Source of the DNA: an uncultured Lachnospiraceae bacterium
Lineage (GTDB): Bacteria; Bacillota; Clostridia; Lachnospirales; Lachnospiraceae
Reading direction: 5' to 3'
Length of the DNA: 64,000 nt
Assembly (NCBI GenBank): GCA_947172645.1
Contig: CAMWBY010000004.1
Location: forward strand, 155,382 to 219,381
In this document: in pieces, positions 54,298-63,723 of the stretch
How the letters are laid out: each line of letters opens with the position of its first letter
How positions within the stretch are numbered: position 1 is the first letter of the stretch
Made by a program: the position numbers and the translations under genes
The notes under the pieces: generated by a model
Told to the model about the DNA's origin: nothing
The model's input: only the letters and a program-made list of their open reading frames with translations
Database searches by the model: none

Positions 54298-56088
54298 TTG
54301 AAAAAAGAATTTAAGAATCTTGCCGATGCAATTTATAAATTGAATTTTATTTTGACAGCAAGCCAGAAACGATATGGTGTATTGGTGTTTGTGCTGTCTA
54401 TTATTTATGCGGTATTAGAGACCTTTGGCGTGTCTGTTATCTTCCCTCTGTTACAGGCGTTTTTAGACCCGGACAAGTTGATGCAGAACAAATACATAGG
54501 TCTTTTTGTGGATTTATTTGGGCTACAGTCATACAGGGACGTTATTTTTCTGGTCTGCATGGCTATTATTGCCATTTATGTATTTAAAAACGCGTTTGGC
54601 ATTTTCTTTGTCTGGGTTTCTAATAAGTATGCATGTAAGGTTCACCGGGAATTGTCCGTGCAGATTATGAAGGCCTACATGAGGCAGGGATACAGCTTCT
54701 TTACGGAGAACAGCAGCGCGAGACTTCTGAACGGATTAGGCGAAGACGTATCGAGTGTCTATAATATTATTAATTTTACATTTCTTCTTCTGAGCAAGGC
54801 GTTTACGATTTTGGGAACGGCGGCAATAATCATTATTGTTACGCCTTCCATGTCCTTAGTCTTAATGGTGTTGGTGGTATTGTGCTTTATCGTAATCGAA
54901 CTGCTTTTCAGGAAATCTATGGCGAAATATGGCAGGTTGGCAAGAGAATGTAATTGGATGGCATATCAGGCTTCTCTGGAGGCCATTCAAGGCAGTAAGG
55001 AAGTGCTTGTGACGAACAGGCAGGAATACTTTGTCAATCAATACCGGAAGTGCCGCATTGGCAGTGATAAGGCTACAATTAAAAATGCCATAGGCACCAA
55101 TGCGCCCACTTATATTATAGAGGCTGTGTGTGTGACGGGTTTAATGGCGTTGATTGCCGTGCGCGTGCTTCATGAGGCGGATGTAGCCCAGATGGTAAGC
55201 CAGTTGTCGGTGATTGCCGTGGCGGCATTCCGTATTCTGCCTTCGCTAGGTGCGGTGCTGAGCTATGTCAATTCAATTATTTATCACATTCCGTCTTTGG
55301 CGGCGTCCTATGAAACCATTGAGTTGGTCAGGCAATTGGATGAGAAAGAGAAATCAGAGAAGAAGATTGCAGAAGAGGAACTGGCACAGATTAATTTTAC
55401 CGATGAGTTGGCGTTATCCCATATCACATTCCAGTATCCGAGGAGAGATAATAAGGTGTTGGATGATTTAAGCCTGCGTATTAAGAAGGGTACTTCTGTG
55501 GCATTTATCGGGGCTTCCGGCGCCGGGAAGACAACGTTGGCGGATATTATCCTGAACCTCTTTGAGCCCCAGCAGGGTGAAATTACAATGGACGGTTACA
55601 ATATCAGGCAGCTTCAAGGGCAGTGGAATAAGATTGTGGGATATGTGCCCCAGTCTGTCTATCTGACGGATGCTTCCATACGACGTAATATCGCTTTTGG
55701 CGTGGAAGAAGCAGAGATTGATGACAGTAAAGTGTGGAAAGCGTTGGAGATGGCGCAGTTAAAGCCCTTTGTGGAAGGGTTATCCGAACAGCTTGACACG
55801 GTTGTCGGCGAGTGGGGAATCCAGTTTTCAGGCGGGCAGAGGCAGCGTGTGGCGATTGCCAGGGCACTGTATGGAGAGCCGGATATCCTGATTTTGGACG
55901 AGGCGACTGCGGCACTGGACAATGAGACGGAGACGGCGGTTATGGAGTCGATTGACGCTCTGCAGGGGATTAAGACGTTGATTATCGTGGCGCACCGGCT
56001 GACGACAATCCGAAACTGTGATGAGATATATGAAATCAAGGACGGACAGGCTGTCAGGAAGCGCAAGGAAGAGATTTTTCATACTTAA
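54298..56088 (+). CDS. ABC transporter, fused permease-ATPase (PglK-like flippase), copy 3
   Basis: A 596 aa half-transporter with a six-TM domain (about 20-320) and an ATPase with Walker A GASGAGKTT (about 405), GYVPQSVYLTDASIRRN, signature FSGGQRQR (about 511) and Walker B ILILDEATAALD. The start is TTG 54298 after AGGGGATTAGA; there is no ATG near the conserved N-terminus. It is homologous to the transporters at 15064 and 32075. It closes a block with fdtB/fdtA and precedes a GT39-like gene. Confidence 0.9.
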   Translation: MKKEFKNLADAIYKLNFILTASQKRYGVLVFVLSIIYAVLETFGVSVIFPLLQAFLDPDKLMQNKYIGLFVDLFGLQSYRDVIFLVCMAIIAIYVFKNAFGIFFVWVSNKYACKVHRELSVQIMKAYMRQGYSFFTENSSARLLNGLGEDVSSVYNIINFTFLLLSKAFTILGTAAIIIIVTPSMSLVLMVLVVLCFIVIELLFRKSMAKYGRLARECNWMAYQASLEAIQGSKEVLVTNRQEYFVNQYRKCRIGSDKATIKNAIGTNAPTYIIEAVCVTGLMALIAVRVLHEADVAQMVSQLSVIAVAAFRILPSLGAVLSYVNSIIYHIPSLAASYETIELVRQLDEKEKSEKKIAEEELAQINFTDELALSHITFQYPRRDNKVLDDLSLRIKKGTSVAFIGASGAGKTTLADIILNLFEPQQGEITMDGYNIRQLQGQWNKIVGYVPQSVYLTDASIRRNIAFGVEEAEIDDSKVWKALEMAQLKPFVEGLSEQLDTVVGEWGIQFSGGQRQRVAIARALYGEPDILILDEATAALDNETETAVMESIDALQGIKTLIIVAHRLTTIRNCDEIYEIKDGQAVRKRKEEIFHT

Positions 56089-56143
56089 GGGCGGTGTCTT
56101 GGCAGGAAATTAGGTACTTGGAAGAAGTGGAGAATAGGCGGTT

Positions 56144-57718
56144 ATGCTTGCTGTACTTGTAAAAAATAAGGCAAGAATAAAGAATGGGTTAGTTTATATT
56201 CTGTTTATTATTTTAATGGTATTCACAATCCGTAATAAAACCAATCTATTCGTAGATGAAGTATATAGCTATGGATTGGCTAATCATACCGAAGGTATGT
56301 TTATGCAGATTGAGGATGGGAAGACATATTATCCGTCAAATGCGCCGTGGATTTCATATATGGCAGTGGACTTGAATAATCGGTTCGACTATGCGAATGT
56401 ATGGGAAAACCAAACCCAGGATGTACATCCGCCGCTGTATTATGTGGTTTTGCACACAATATGTTCCCTGTTTCCGGGCAGTGTCAGCAAATGGTTTGCC
56501 GGATTAGTCAATATACTTTTTGCATTGGGGACATTGTATATCCTGCGTAAACTTGTGTTTGTATTGGTTCAGGATGAGGCAGTCCAGACAGTGGTTTCCA
56601 TTGGATTTGTGTGCTGCGCAGGCGTATTGTCAGCGGTATCATTCTTGCGGATGTATATTGTCGCCATGTTTTGGGTGACGGCTCTTGCTTATGTGTTTAT
56701 CAGGCAGATTGGGGAGCGGCATACGGCTAAATTTTATTTTATGCTGATGCTGTGTACGCTGGGAGGGGCCCTGACGCATTATTACTGCATTGTCTATGCG
56801 GTGTTTGCAAGCGTTGTCTATGGTATTTATCTGCTATATAAGAAACGGCTGAAAGAGACAGGATTTTTTTGCCTGGCACAGGCAGCGGCAGGCGGATTGT
56901 CCGTGTGTATCTTTCCGGCGATGATTCACCATATTTTTTCCAGTGCAAGAGGAGAAGAATCAGCCCAGAATATGGGGAATGCTTCATTGGCGGATTTCAC
57001 TGACAGAGTAAAGACGTATTTTGAACTTTTAGACGGGCAGTTATTTGGCGGAATCTTTATCTATATTGCTTTAACTGCGTTGATTCTTCTGTTTGTATGC
57101 GGTATACGGGGGTTAAAACAGCCGGATTTGTGCTTTACAGGTGAAAAAGAGACAGTGGCGGTGCGCTGGTTTAGCCTGGTGGTTCCTGTTGTTCTCTATT
57201 TTATACTGATTGCCAAGATTGCGGTTTATCTGTCGGACAGATATATGTATCCGGTTTACGCGGTGCTGTTTGTGGCGGTGTCTTGCGGCGTGGCATGTTG
57301 GGCAAAGCATATAGCGGGAAAGTTTTCTATATATGTTATAATCAGTATGACGGCGATTATGTCTGTAAACAGTTGGCATAATATAGGATGGGTCTATCTT
57401 TTCCTGCCTTCGGAACAGTTGCTAGAACAGGCAGCGGCATATGGGGATGTGGACTGCATCTATATTTATGAGAAACCTTGGGAGACGAACCCGGCTTACT
57501 ATGAAGCGTCCAGATATCACAGTATTACTTTCTTTACCCCGGACGATTTGGAGATGTTGGAATCATCGGATATTGCTTCGAGGTATCAGTTAATAGTGAT
57601 GGTTACGGGTGATGATGAGAACATACTTGGGAAAATACGGGAAATATGCCCGGAACTTATCGAATGCGAGCATTTGGGCGGATATGGGTATACGGATACG
57701 TATTATCTGCACACATAG
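56144..57718 (+). CDS. GT39/ArnT-like GT-C membrane glycosyltransferase
   Basis: A 524 aa protein with a first TM followed by NLFVDEVYSYGLANH and, about 70 residues on, the segment TQDVHPPLYYVVLHT, the second acidic loop that defines PMT/ArnT-like GT-C enzymes. About ten TM helices and a soluble C-terminal tail (about 425-524) follow. It should transfer a sugar from a polyprenyl-phosphate donor outside the membrane, and the GT2 that immediately follows (57738) is a likely maker of that donor. Confidence 0.8.
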   Translation: MLAVLVKNKARIKNGLVYILFIILMVFTIRNKTNLFVDEVYSYGLANHTEGMFMQIEDGKTYYPSNAPWISYMAVDLNNRFDYANVWENQTQDVHPPLYYVVLHTICSLFPGSVSKWFAGLVNILFALGTLYILRKLVFVLVQDEAVQTVVSIGFVCCAGVLSAVSFLRMYIVAMFWVTALAYVFIRQIGERHTAKFYFMLMLCTLGGALTHYYCIVYAVFASVVYGIYLLYKKRLKETGFFCLAQAAAGGLSVCIFPAMIHHIFSSARGEESAQNMGNASLADFTDRVKTYFELLDGQLFGGIFIYIALTALILLFVCGIRGLKQPDLCFTGEKETVAVRWFSLVVPVVLYFILIAKIAVYLSDRYMYPVYAVLFVAVSCGVACWAKHIAGKFSIYVIISMTAIMSVNSWHNIGWVYLFLPSEQLLEQAAAYGDVDCIYIYEKPWETNPAYYEASRYHSITFFTPDDLEMLESSDIASRYQLIVMVTGDDENILGKIREICPELIECEHLGGYGYTDTYYLHT

Positions 57719-57737
57719 ACAGAATGGAGATTAAGCA

Positions 57738-58697
57738 ATGAAACTAATCATTCAGATTCCCTGCTACAACGAAGCAGAGACATTGGAAATTGCATTGAAC
57801 GACCTTCCAAGGCAGATTGATGGGATTGACGAGATAGAATATCTAATTATTGACGACGGTTGTAAAGACAATACGGTGGAGGTGGCCAGGAACTGGGGCG
57901 TGCATCATGTGGTGAGCTTCGCACAGAACAAAGGGCTTGCCAAAGGCTTTATGGCGGGGATTGATGCATGTCTTGAGAATGGTGCGGATATTATTGTCAA
58001 TACCGATGCGGACAACCAATATTGTGCGGAAGATATTCCGAAGCTGATTCGGCCGATTTTGGAGCATAAGGCGGATATTGTAATTGGCGCAAGACCCATT
58101 GACGATACGGAAGACTTTTCATGGATTAAGAAGAAGATGCAGCATTTCGGGAGCTGGGTAGTGCGCAAGGCGTCTAAGACGGATATTCCCGATGCGCCGA
58201 GCGGGTTTCGTGCGTTCAGCAGGGACGCCGCTATGCGCATCAATGTTATCAACGATTATACGTATACGTTGGAAACCATCGTGCAGGCTGGCCGTAACCG
58301 TATGGCAATCACTTCCGTTCCGGTCAGGACGAACCCGGAACTGCGAAAGTCCAGGCTTTTCCACAGCATGGCAGGTTATATTAAGAAATCCATGCTGACC
58401 ATTCTTCGTGCCTTGATGATGTATAAACCGCTTTATTGTTTTTCCATAGTTGCGATAATCCCGATTCTGATTGGCCTCGGGATAGGTATACGTTTCCTTG
58501 TGTATTATGCCCACGGATATGGTACCGGGCATACACAGTCGCTGATACTGGCCTGTACGCTTATCATCATTGGATTCGTAACATTTGTGATTGGTATGTT
58601 GGCAGATGTGATATCTGCTAACCGTAAGATTTTGGAGGATGTGCAGTATCATTTGAAAAAGCAGAAATACGACAATTACAGGCAGGAAAAGAAATGA
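57738..58697 (+). CDS. Polyprenyl-phosphate sugar synthase-like GT2 with two C-terminal TMs
   Basis: A 319 aa enzyme: IIQIPCYNEAETLEIALND, LIIDDGCKDNTVEVA, VNTDADNQYCAEDIPKL, DAPSGFRAFSRDAAM, then two TM helices (about 235-260 and 272-297) and a basic tail. This is the DPM1/ArnC-like architecture in full. It follows the GT39-like gene by 19 bases and overlaps the next gene by 4 bases (ATGA). It would supply polyprenyl-phosphate sugar to the neighbouring GT-C enzyme. Confidence 0.87.
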   Translation: MKLIIQIPCYNEAETLEIALNDLPRQIDGIDEIEYLIIDDGCKDNTVEVARNWGVHHVVSFAQNKGLAKGFMAGIDACLENGADIIVNTDADNQYCAEDIPKLIRPILEHKADIVIGARPIDDTEDFSWIKKKMQHFGSWVVRKASKTDIPDAPSGFRAFSRDAAMRINVINDYTYTLETIVQAGRNRMAITSVPVRTNPELRKSRLFHSMAGYIKKSMLTILRALMMYKPLYCFSIVAIIPILIGLGIGIRFLVYYAHGYGTGHTQSLILACTLIIIGFVTFVIGMLADVISANRKILEDVQYHLKKQKYDNYRQEKK

Positions 58698-59866
58698 AAG
58701 TTTTGTTTATTTCCACAGCTGATTATAAATATGGCGCCGCCAGGACACAGATTGACATGATTCAGGCGCTCAAGGATACCCACGGCGTCCTTCCGGTGGT
58801 ATTGACGAAGAAGCATAACGCGTTGAATGAACTGTGCGACAGCCAAGGAATAGAGAATTATTCCTACTGGTACAGGGATATCATGGCGGGGTCCGCTTAC
58901 AGCAGCCCGTTTCTAAACCTGGCGAAGCATATGGTGAAGTATATGCTTTACCTGCGGGGTGCACTGACACAGAAGGGAATCATGAACTGCGGGATTGACT
59001 GGAATGAGGTTGACCTGATTCATTCCAATCATATCCGTGTGGACATCGGCGCATATATCAGCCGGAAAACGGGCATCCCGCATATTTGGCATATTAAGGA
59101 GCTGAACCATGGGCATGTGAAAATTGTACATTATAAGCCCCATTGTTATCGGTATATCAACCATAATGCCGACAGGTTTATTGCCGTGACGAAGCAGGTG
59201 AAGCAGTATTGGAGTGAAGCGGGACTGGACAGTCATCGGATAGAGGTTATTTATGAGGGCGTCGATACAGATAAGTTTCTTCCGAGGAAAAAGAGGAACG
59301 ACGGGAAGCTGAAGATGGTCTGTGTCGGCAGGATTGAGAAGAGCAAAGGCCAGATGCAGATTCTGCAGGCAATGGTGGGGCTGCCGGAGGGCGTGCGGCG
59401 GAATGTGACGCTTAGCATGGCGGGAGAGCCTTACCCGGATTATCTGAGGCAGCTACAAGCCTTTATTAAGAAAAATGCATTGGAAAAGCAGGTGAAATTT
59501 CTCGGTTACCAGGATAATATACCGAAACTTCTTTCCAATTATGACGTAGGAATTTTATCTTCTAAAGGGGATGCGTTCGGGACTGTTGTGGCAGAGTATA
59601 TGGCGGCGGGGCTTCTTCCGATTGCCACCTATACGGAACTTGCGACGCATCGGGAGACAGGATTGCGCTATCAGTTTGGGGATATTGAAAAATTGACGGA
59701 GAATATCCGTTTTGCCTATGAAAACAGGGATGAAGCGGAAGAGATTGCATATCGGGGGCAGCAGGAGATTCGGGGGCGTTTTTCCATAGCGAAACATGCC
59801 GCGGAGATTTATGGGCTGTATGGAAAAGTATTGAATCAAGAAAGTAATACGTCAGTTATCAACTGA
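58694..59866 (+). CDS. Family 4 glycosyltransferase
   Basis: A 390 aa GT-B enzyme with MKVLFISTADYKYGAARTQ at the N-terminus, IPHIWHIKELNHGH (about 116-129), KMVCVGRIEKSKGQMQIL at the donor domain and the acidic motif in KGDAFGTVVAEYMAAG. It is translationally coupled to the GT2 upstream (ATGA overlap). The acceptor is probably the lipid-linked repeat unit; the sugar cannot be predicted. Confidence 0.87.
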   Translation: MKVLFISTADYKYGAARTQIDMIQALKDTHGVLPVVLTKKHNALNELCDSQGIENYSYWYRDIMAGSAYSSPFLNLAKHMVKYMLYLRGALTQKGIMNCGIDWNEVDLIHSNHIRVDIGAYISRKTGIPHIWHIKELNHGHVKIVHYKPHCYRYINHNADRFIAVTKQVKQYWSEAGLDSHRIEVIYEGVDTDKFLPRKKRNDGKLKMVCVGRIEKSKGQMQILQAMVGLPEGVRRNVTLSMAGEPYPDYLRQLQAFIKKNALEKQVKFLGYQDNIPKLLSNYDVGILSSKGDAFGTVVAEYMAAGLLPIATYTELATHRETGLRYQFGDIEKLTENIRFAYENRDEAEEIAYRGQQEIRGRFSIAKHAAEIYGLYGKVLNQESNTSVIN

Positions 59867-59891
59867 AATACAGAGAGGTCTGGGAAGTTAC

Positions 59892-60968
59892 TTGGATAAG
59901 GAATTTAGCAGAAAAATTATTTTTTTTAATTTTTTCTATTCGTTGGTTATGATATGCTACCATGCTAATGCAGAAGTTCACTTCGCCAATGTGACGTTAT
60001 CAGGCTCCTTAGCTGACTGCGTGATGTCAGGCATTAATCAGGTTTTTACAAGACAGGCGGGCACTTATTTCTTTATGATGCTGTCAGCGTTTCTTCTCTA
60101 TCGGGATATTACGCCGGACAATATGGCGGGAAAAGTTAAGAGGCGTTTTAAGACATTGCTTATCCCGTGGATATTGTGGAACCTGATTGGCGTGGCGGCG
60201 AACCATCCTTTTGAGCGGAGTGCCAAAGAGATAGCCGGCGGTTTTGTTATGTCGCGTTTTTGCGAGCAGCTGTGGTTTGTGGAAGCGCTGCTTTTGTTCT
60301 TAATCCTACTCCCGGTTTTTGTACGGGTGCTGCGGGTTAGAGTTGTGGGAGAGCTTGTGGTAGTATCGTTATTTGCCATAGGCTATCTGGGGTTTCCGGG
60401 AATCCGTTTACTTCCTGTTTTTCCTTCTGAAAAGGCATTTAACGAAGTGATGCGAATGCTTGTCCATTTACCGATATACAGCTTAGGAGCTTATCTTGGA
60501 TTAAATTGGCCGGAGGCGGTGGTAAAGGAAACGTATCGCGGGAAATATCATACGGCTGCGATGGCGGGAGCGGTTTTGGTTGTGGTTTTTTCCTACCTGC
60601 CAATGGAGAATTTTTTGAGCAATACATGTTTTATGTTGCGCCCGGCAGCGTTGTGGGTGATTTGCGGCAAGTCGTTTTTTATGTGGGAACCGAAATGGTG
60701 GATGCAGTTGTCGTTTTATGTGTATGCTATCCATAATTTCATACTGTATCTGACAGGAAAGTGCGTCCGGTTATCGGGAATCTTTGCTAGGCAGTATGCA
60801 AGCCAGACTGTTTCCGTGGGATTTGCACTTTTATGGAGAATTTGTATGGCAGCCGTCGCGTTTGGTCTTGCGCTGTTAAGCGCCGCGGTTCTTATGAAGT
60901 TTATGCCGAAGTTTTATGAACTGCTGTCAGGAGGAAGAGCGCCTGGCATGTATCAGGATAAAAGATAG
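59892..60968 (+). CDS. Acyltransferase 3 family membrane protein
   Basis: A 358 aa protein with about ten TM helices. The first has VMICYHANAEVHF, where a His follows TM1 as in acyltransferase 3 enzymes, then AGTYFFMMLSAFLLYR and KRRFKTLLIPWILWN, both typical of the family. It would O-acetylate the glycan at the membrane. The start is TTG 59892, shortly after GGGAAG; no ATG is near. A run of eight T at 59920-59927 lies close to the start but the frame is intact. Confidence 0.83.
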   Translation: MDKEFSRKIIFFNFFYSLVMICYHANAEVHFANVTLSGSLADCVMSGINQVFTRQAGTYFFMMLSAFLLYRDITPDNMAGKVKRRFKTLLIPWILWNLIGVAANHPFERSAKEIAGGFVMSRFCEQLWFVEALLLFLILLPVFVRVLRVRVVGELVVVSLFAIGYLGFPGIRLLPVFPSEKAFNEVMRMLVHLPIYSLGAYLGLNWPEAVVKETYRGKYHTAAMAGAVLVVVFSYLPMENFLSNTCFMLRPAALWVICGKSFFMWEPKWWMQLSFYVYAIHNFILYLTGKCVRLSGIFARQYASQTVSVGFALLWRICMAAVAFGLALLSAAVLMKFMPKFYELLSGGRAPGMYQDKR

Positions 60969-60990
60969 ACAGAAATGAGAGTGTAAGAAT

Positions 60991-61908
60991 ATGGAACAGA
61001 ATCCTCTCGTCAGTGTGTTGATGAGCATCTATAAAGAGAGCGTGGCGGTTGTATCGAAGTCCATTGATTCCATGCGGAAGCAAACTTACGGGAATCTGGA
61101 ATTGGTAGTGTTGTTGGATTATCCTGAGCACGAAGAGATGAAGCGGTATCTTCAAACATTACAGACGGAAGAACCCAGACTGCATTATTATGTCAATGAA
61201 AAGAACCTGGGCCTGCTATACAGCCTGAACAGGGGCGTTGCGTTTTGCGGCGGAGAGTTAATCTGTAGGATGGACGAGGATGATTATGCGGAGCCTGACA
61301 GGGTGGAGAAGCAGGTTTGCTATATGAGGAAGCATAACCTTGATTTGGTGGGGAGTTATACGAACCTGATGGACATGCAGGGGAATTTGATTGGCGAAAT
61401 CAGGAGATATCCTTCGAAGAATGAAGCAATCGGCAAATTCCTGCGCTATACCAGCGCTATCCCTCATCCTACCTGGCTTGCCAAGAAGGAAGTGTATGAA
61501 CAGTTGAACGGTTATCGCGATATTGATTGTGCGGACGATTATGATTTTCTTATCCGGGCGTCTTTGCAGGGATTTCGCTTGGGGGTCGTGCCGGAGCCAC
61601 TCTTGCGTTACCGGATTAACCGGAACGGTATGACGCAGAGGAATATTGCCAGCCAGAAGGTGGTGGCGCAATATTTGGCGAACCAGCTTAAAAAGAAAAA
61701 AATTTATTCTGTGGAAGAAATTGCAAGATATCGTGTGGAAATGAAGCCCAAGGAAGAGAAGCTTGTCCGTTACTATGCAGCCGGGAAAAAATGGAAGCGT
61801 GGGGAAAAGCTTACGCTTGCGGAGAAAATTTATTTTTTGTGTAGCAGTTATAATTTGACAGAGATAAGGCAGAGGCTGATGTGTAAGTGGATACTTTATA
61901 AAGACTGA
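60991..61908 (+). CDS. Family 2 glycosyltransferase
   Basis: A 305 aa GT2 enzyme with VSVLMSIYKESVAVVSKSIDS, a YGNLELVVLLD segment, the metal-site RMDEDDYAEPDRVEKQV and HPTWLAKKEVYEQLNGY, a set common in capsule GT2 enzymes for galactosyl or N-acetylhexosaminyl transfer. No TM helix. It precedes the GT11/GT6 pair, so it may make the galactose-terminated acceptor that the fucosyltransferase needs; that is inference. Confidence 0.87.
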   Translation: MEQNPLVSVLMSIYKESVAVVSKSIDSMRKQTYGNLELVVLLDYPEHEEMKRYLQTLQTEEPRLHYYVNEKNLGLLYSLNRGVAFCGGELICRMDEDDYAEPDRVEKQVCYMRKHNLDLVGSYTNLMDMQGNLIGEIRRYPSKNEAIGKFLRYTSAIPHPTWLAKKEVYEQLNGYRDIDCADDYDFLIRASLQGFRLGVVPEPLLRYRINRNGMTQRNIASQKVVAQYLANQLKKKKIYSVEEIARYRVEMKPKEEKLVRYYAAGKKWKRGEKLTLAEKIYFLCSSYNLTEIRQRLMCKWILYKD

Positions 61909-61944
61909 TTCTAAAATGGTATTGAGAAAAGACGGAGGATAAGG

Positions 61945-62793
61945 ATGGTAATTATCAGAATACAGGGCGGGCTTGGCAATCAGCTATTCCAATATGCCCT
62001 CTATGAGAATTTCAGGGAGAGGGGCATCAAAGCCAAGGTGGACCTTATGGATTATTTCTCCGGCAAAGAAAAGCGTCCTTATGAGCTTCAGAAATTGGGG
62101 CTGACTCCGGAAATTATGGACCCGGGGAAACTGCACCGTTATTATGCGGATAATCAGAGAATATCAGACCGAGTGTGCCGCCACACGTTTGGGAGAAAAA
62201 AATACCGGAAAGAAAAGAACTATGATTATGAACCTTGGGTTCCAGACACCCAGGACGGCTATCTGAGCGGTTACTGGCAGAATGAAAAGTATTTTGCACA
62301 GACTGCCGCCGCACTCAGGGATAAAATCAGTTTTAGACAGGCCGATGCAGAGACGGTACTGCGTTACAGGGATAAGATGCAGACAGGAAGTTCTGTATCC
62401 ATCCATATACGTCTGGGTGATTACGAGGATACATTAGGGCTGTACGGAGGAATCTGTACGGTAGATTATTATAAAAAAGCTATTGACTATATACGAGGGA
62501 AAGTGGAGAATCCGGTCTTTTTTGTATTTTCGGATACTCCTGACAAGGTGAAGGAAGTGCTTGCCGGGTGCGAGTACGAACTGGTCACGGGCAACCAGGG
62601 TAAACAGTCCTATCTGGATATGTATCTGATGAGCCTGTGCAGGCATCATATTATTGCAAACAGTACCTTTGGATGGTGGGGGGCCTGGCTTGATAAAAGA
62701 GAAGACAAGATTGTGGTCACTCCCCCCAGGTGGAATAATCTGTGCAAAGGGCATGGGATATGCTGTGACGGATGGGTGATGTGTGAGGCGTAG
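61945..62793 (+). CDS. Family 11 alpha-1,2-fucosyltransferase
   Basis: A 282 aa GT11 enzyme, normal length. It shows all family hallmarks: IRIQGGLGNQLFQYALY at residues 4-20, the GDP-fucose contact HIRLGDY (about 153-159), FFVFSDTPDKVK and IIANSTFGWWGAWL near the C-terminus. It transfers fucose from GDP-fucose to the 2-OH of a terminal galactose, giving an H-type structure. GGAGG lies 6 bases before ATG 61945. The GT6 gene follows 66 bases after its stop. GDP-fucose synthesis genes are not in the window. Confidence 0.93.
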   Translation: MVIIRIQGGLGNQLFQYALYENFRERGIKAKVDLMDYFSGKEKRPYELQKLGLTPEIMDPGKLHRYYADNQRISDRVCRHTFGRKKYRKEKNYDYEPWVPDTQDGYLSGYWQNEKYFAQTAAALRDKISFRQADAETVLRYRDKMQTGSSVSIHIRLGDYEDTLGLYGGICTVDYYKKAIDYIRGKVENPVFFVFSDTPDKVKEVLAGCEYELVTGNQGKQSYLDMYLMSLCRHHIIANSTFGWWGAWLDKREDKIVVTPPRWNNLCKGHGICCDGWVMCEA

Positions 62794-62859
62794 ACTGTTC
62801 AATGGAATGAATACGGCTGTCAGCTTGCAGGACTGTGGGAAAGGGATGACGGGAAAGGA

Positions 62860-63660
62860 ATGGGGGAAAATACGATAAACCGACAGAATAAGATAGCGGT
62901 TCTCTATATATGCACGGGCAAATACGTGGCTTTCTGGGAAGACTTTTATAAGAGCTTTGAGAAAAATTTCCTAAAAAAATCCCATGTGGAATATTTTGTT
63001 TTTACGGATGCGGGCAGTTTGTATGGCGAAGGGCGATATGATAACATACACCGTATCGAGCAGGAAAATCTTGGATGGCCGGGTAATACCCTATTCCGTT
63101 TCCGTATGTTTGTCAGCATTAAAGAGCAATTGACGGATTTTGATTATCTTTTTTTCTTAAATGCAAATACTCTGTGCAAGGTACAGGTGACGGAGGAAGA
63201 GTTTCTTCCTGTCAAGGAGGATTTGCTTGTGGTACAACATCCGGGTTATTATCATAGCCTTGTGTGGCGGATGCCCTATGAGCGCAGGAAGGCATCCAGT
63301 GCGCGTATCCCGAGAGGGAAGGGCAGAGATTACGTGTACGGAGCCGTCAATGGAGGAAAGGCGGAAGCTTTCTTAGAGATGGCGGGAAAATTAGATGAAG
63401 AAATCGGGCAGGATTATGAGAAGGGCATTATCGCAAAATGGCATGATGAATCCCATTTAAACCACTATATATGGCTGCATGGGAACTATAAACTGCTGAC
63501 GCCTGCCTATGCGTATCCCGAGAACTATAAGCTGCCTTTTGAGAAGAAGATTATGACGGTGGACAAGAAAAGAAAGATTGAATTAGACCAAGGGAAGCTG
63601 CAGGAATTGAGGGATAAGTCGATTCGGGGAAGAATAAAGAAATTGTTTGGTGTAAAGTAA
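62860..63660 (+). CDS. Family 6 glycosyltransferase (histo-blood-group A/B transferase homolog)
   Basis: A 266 aa soluble GT6 enzyme. It contains VLYICTGKYVAFWEDFY, the site FFLNANTLC (NAN in place of the vertebrate DxD, as known for bacterial GT6 enzymes that work without metal), and KWHDESHLNHYIWLHGNYK, the hallmark of blood group A/B and alpha-1,3-galactosyltransferases. It would add alpha-1,3 Gal or GalNAc to a fucosylated galactose. In a hand alignment, the residue matching human position 268 is Ala (within YVYGAVNGG), the B-like choice. There is no TM stem. Start spacing is short (AAGGA directly before ATG 62860). Confidence 0.88.
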   Translation: MGENTINRQNKIAVLYICTGKYVAFWEDFYKSFEKNFLKKSHVEYFVFTDAGSLYGEGRYDNIHRIEQENLGWPGNTLFRFRMFVSIKEQLTDFDYLFFLNANTLCKVQVTEEEFLPVKEDLLVVQHPGYYHSLVWRMPYERRKASSARIPRGKGRDYVYGAVNGGKAEAFLEMAGKLDEEIGQDYEKGIIAKWHDESHLNHYIWLHGNYKLLTPAYAYPENYKLPFEKKIMTVDKKRKIELDQGKLQELRDKSIRGRIKKLFGVK

Positions 63661-63723
63661 TTAGCCGAGATGCCTGACAATTTGATAAGATAAATCCTGA
63701 GAGCGAAAGGAGCCCATTTGTAT

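Noticed and set aside
59920..59927. T8 run near the start of the acyltransferase gene as a phase-variable tract
   Set aside because: The frame is intact, Phe-rich TM helices naturally give T runs, and similar T8 runs occur in frame at 33906, 37327 and 40560.
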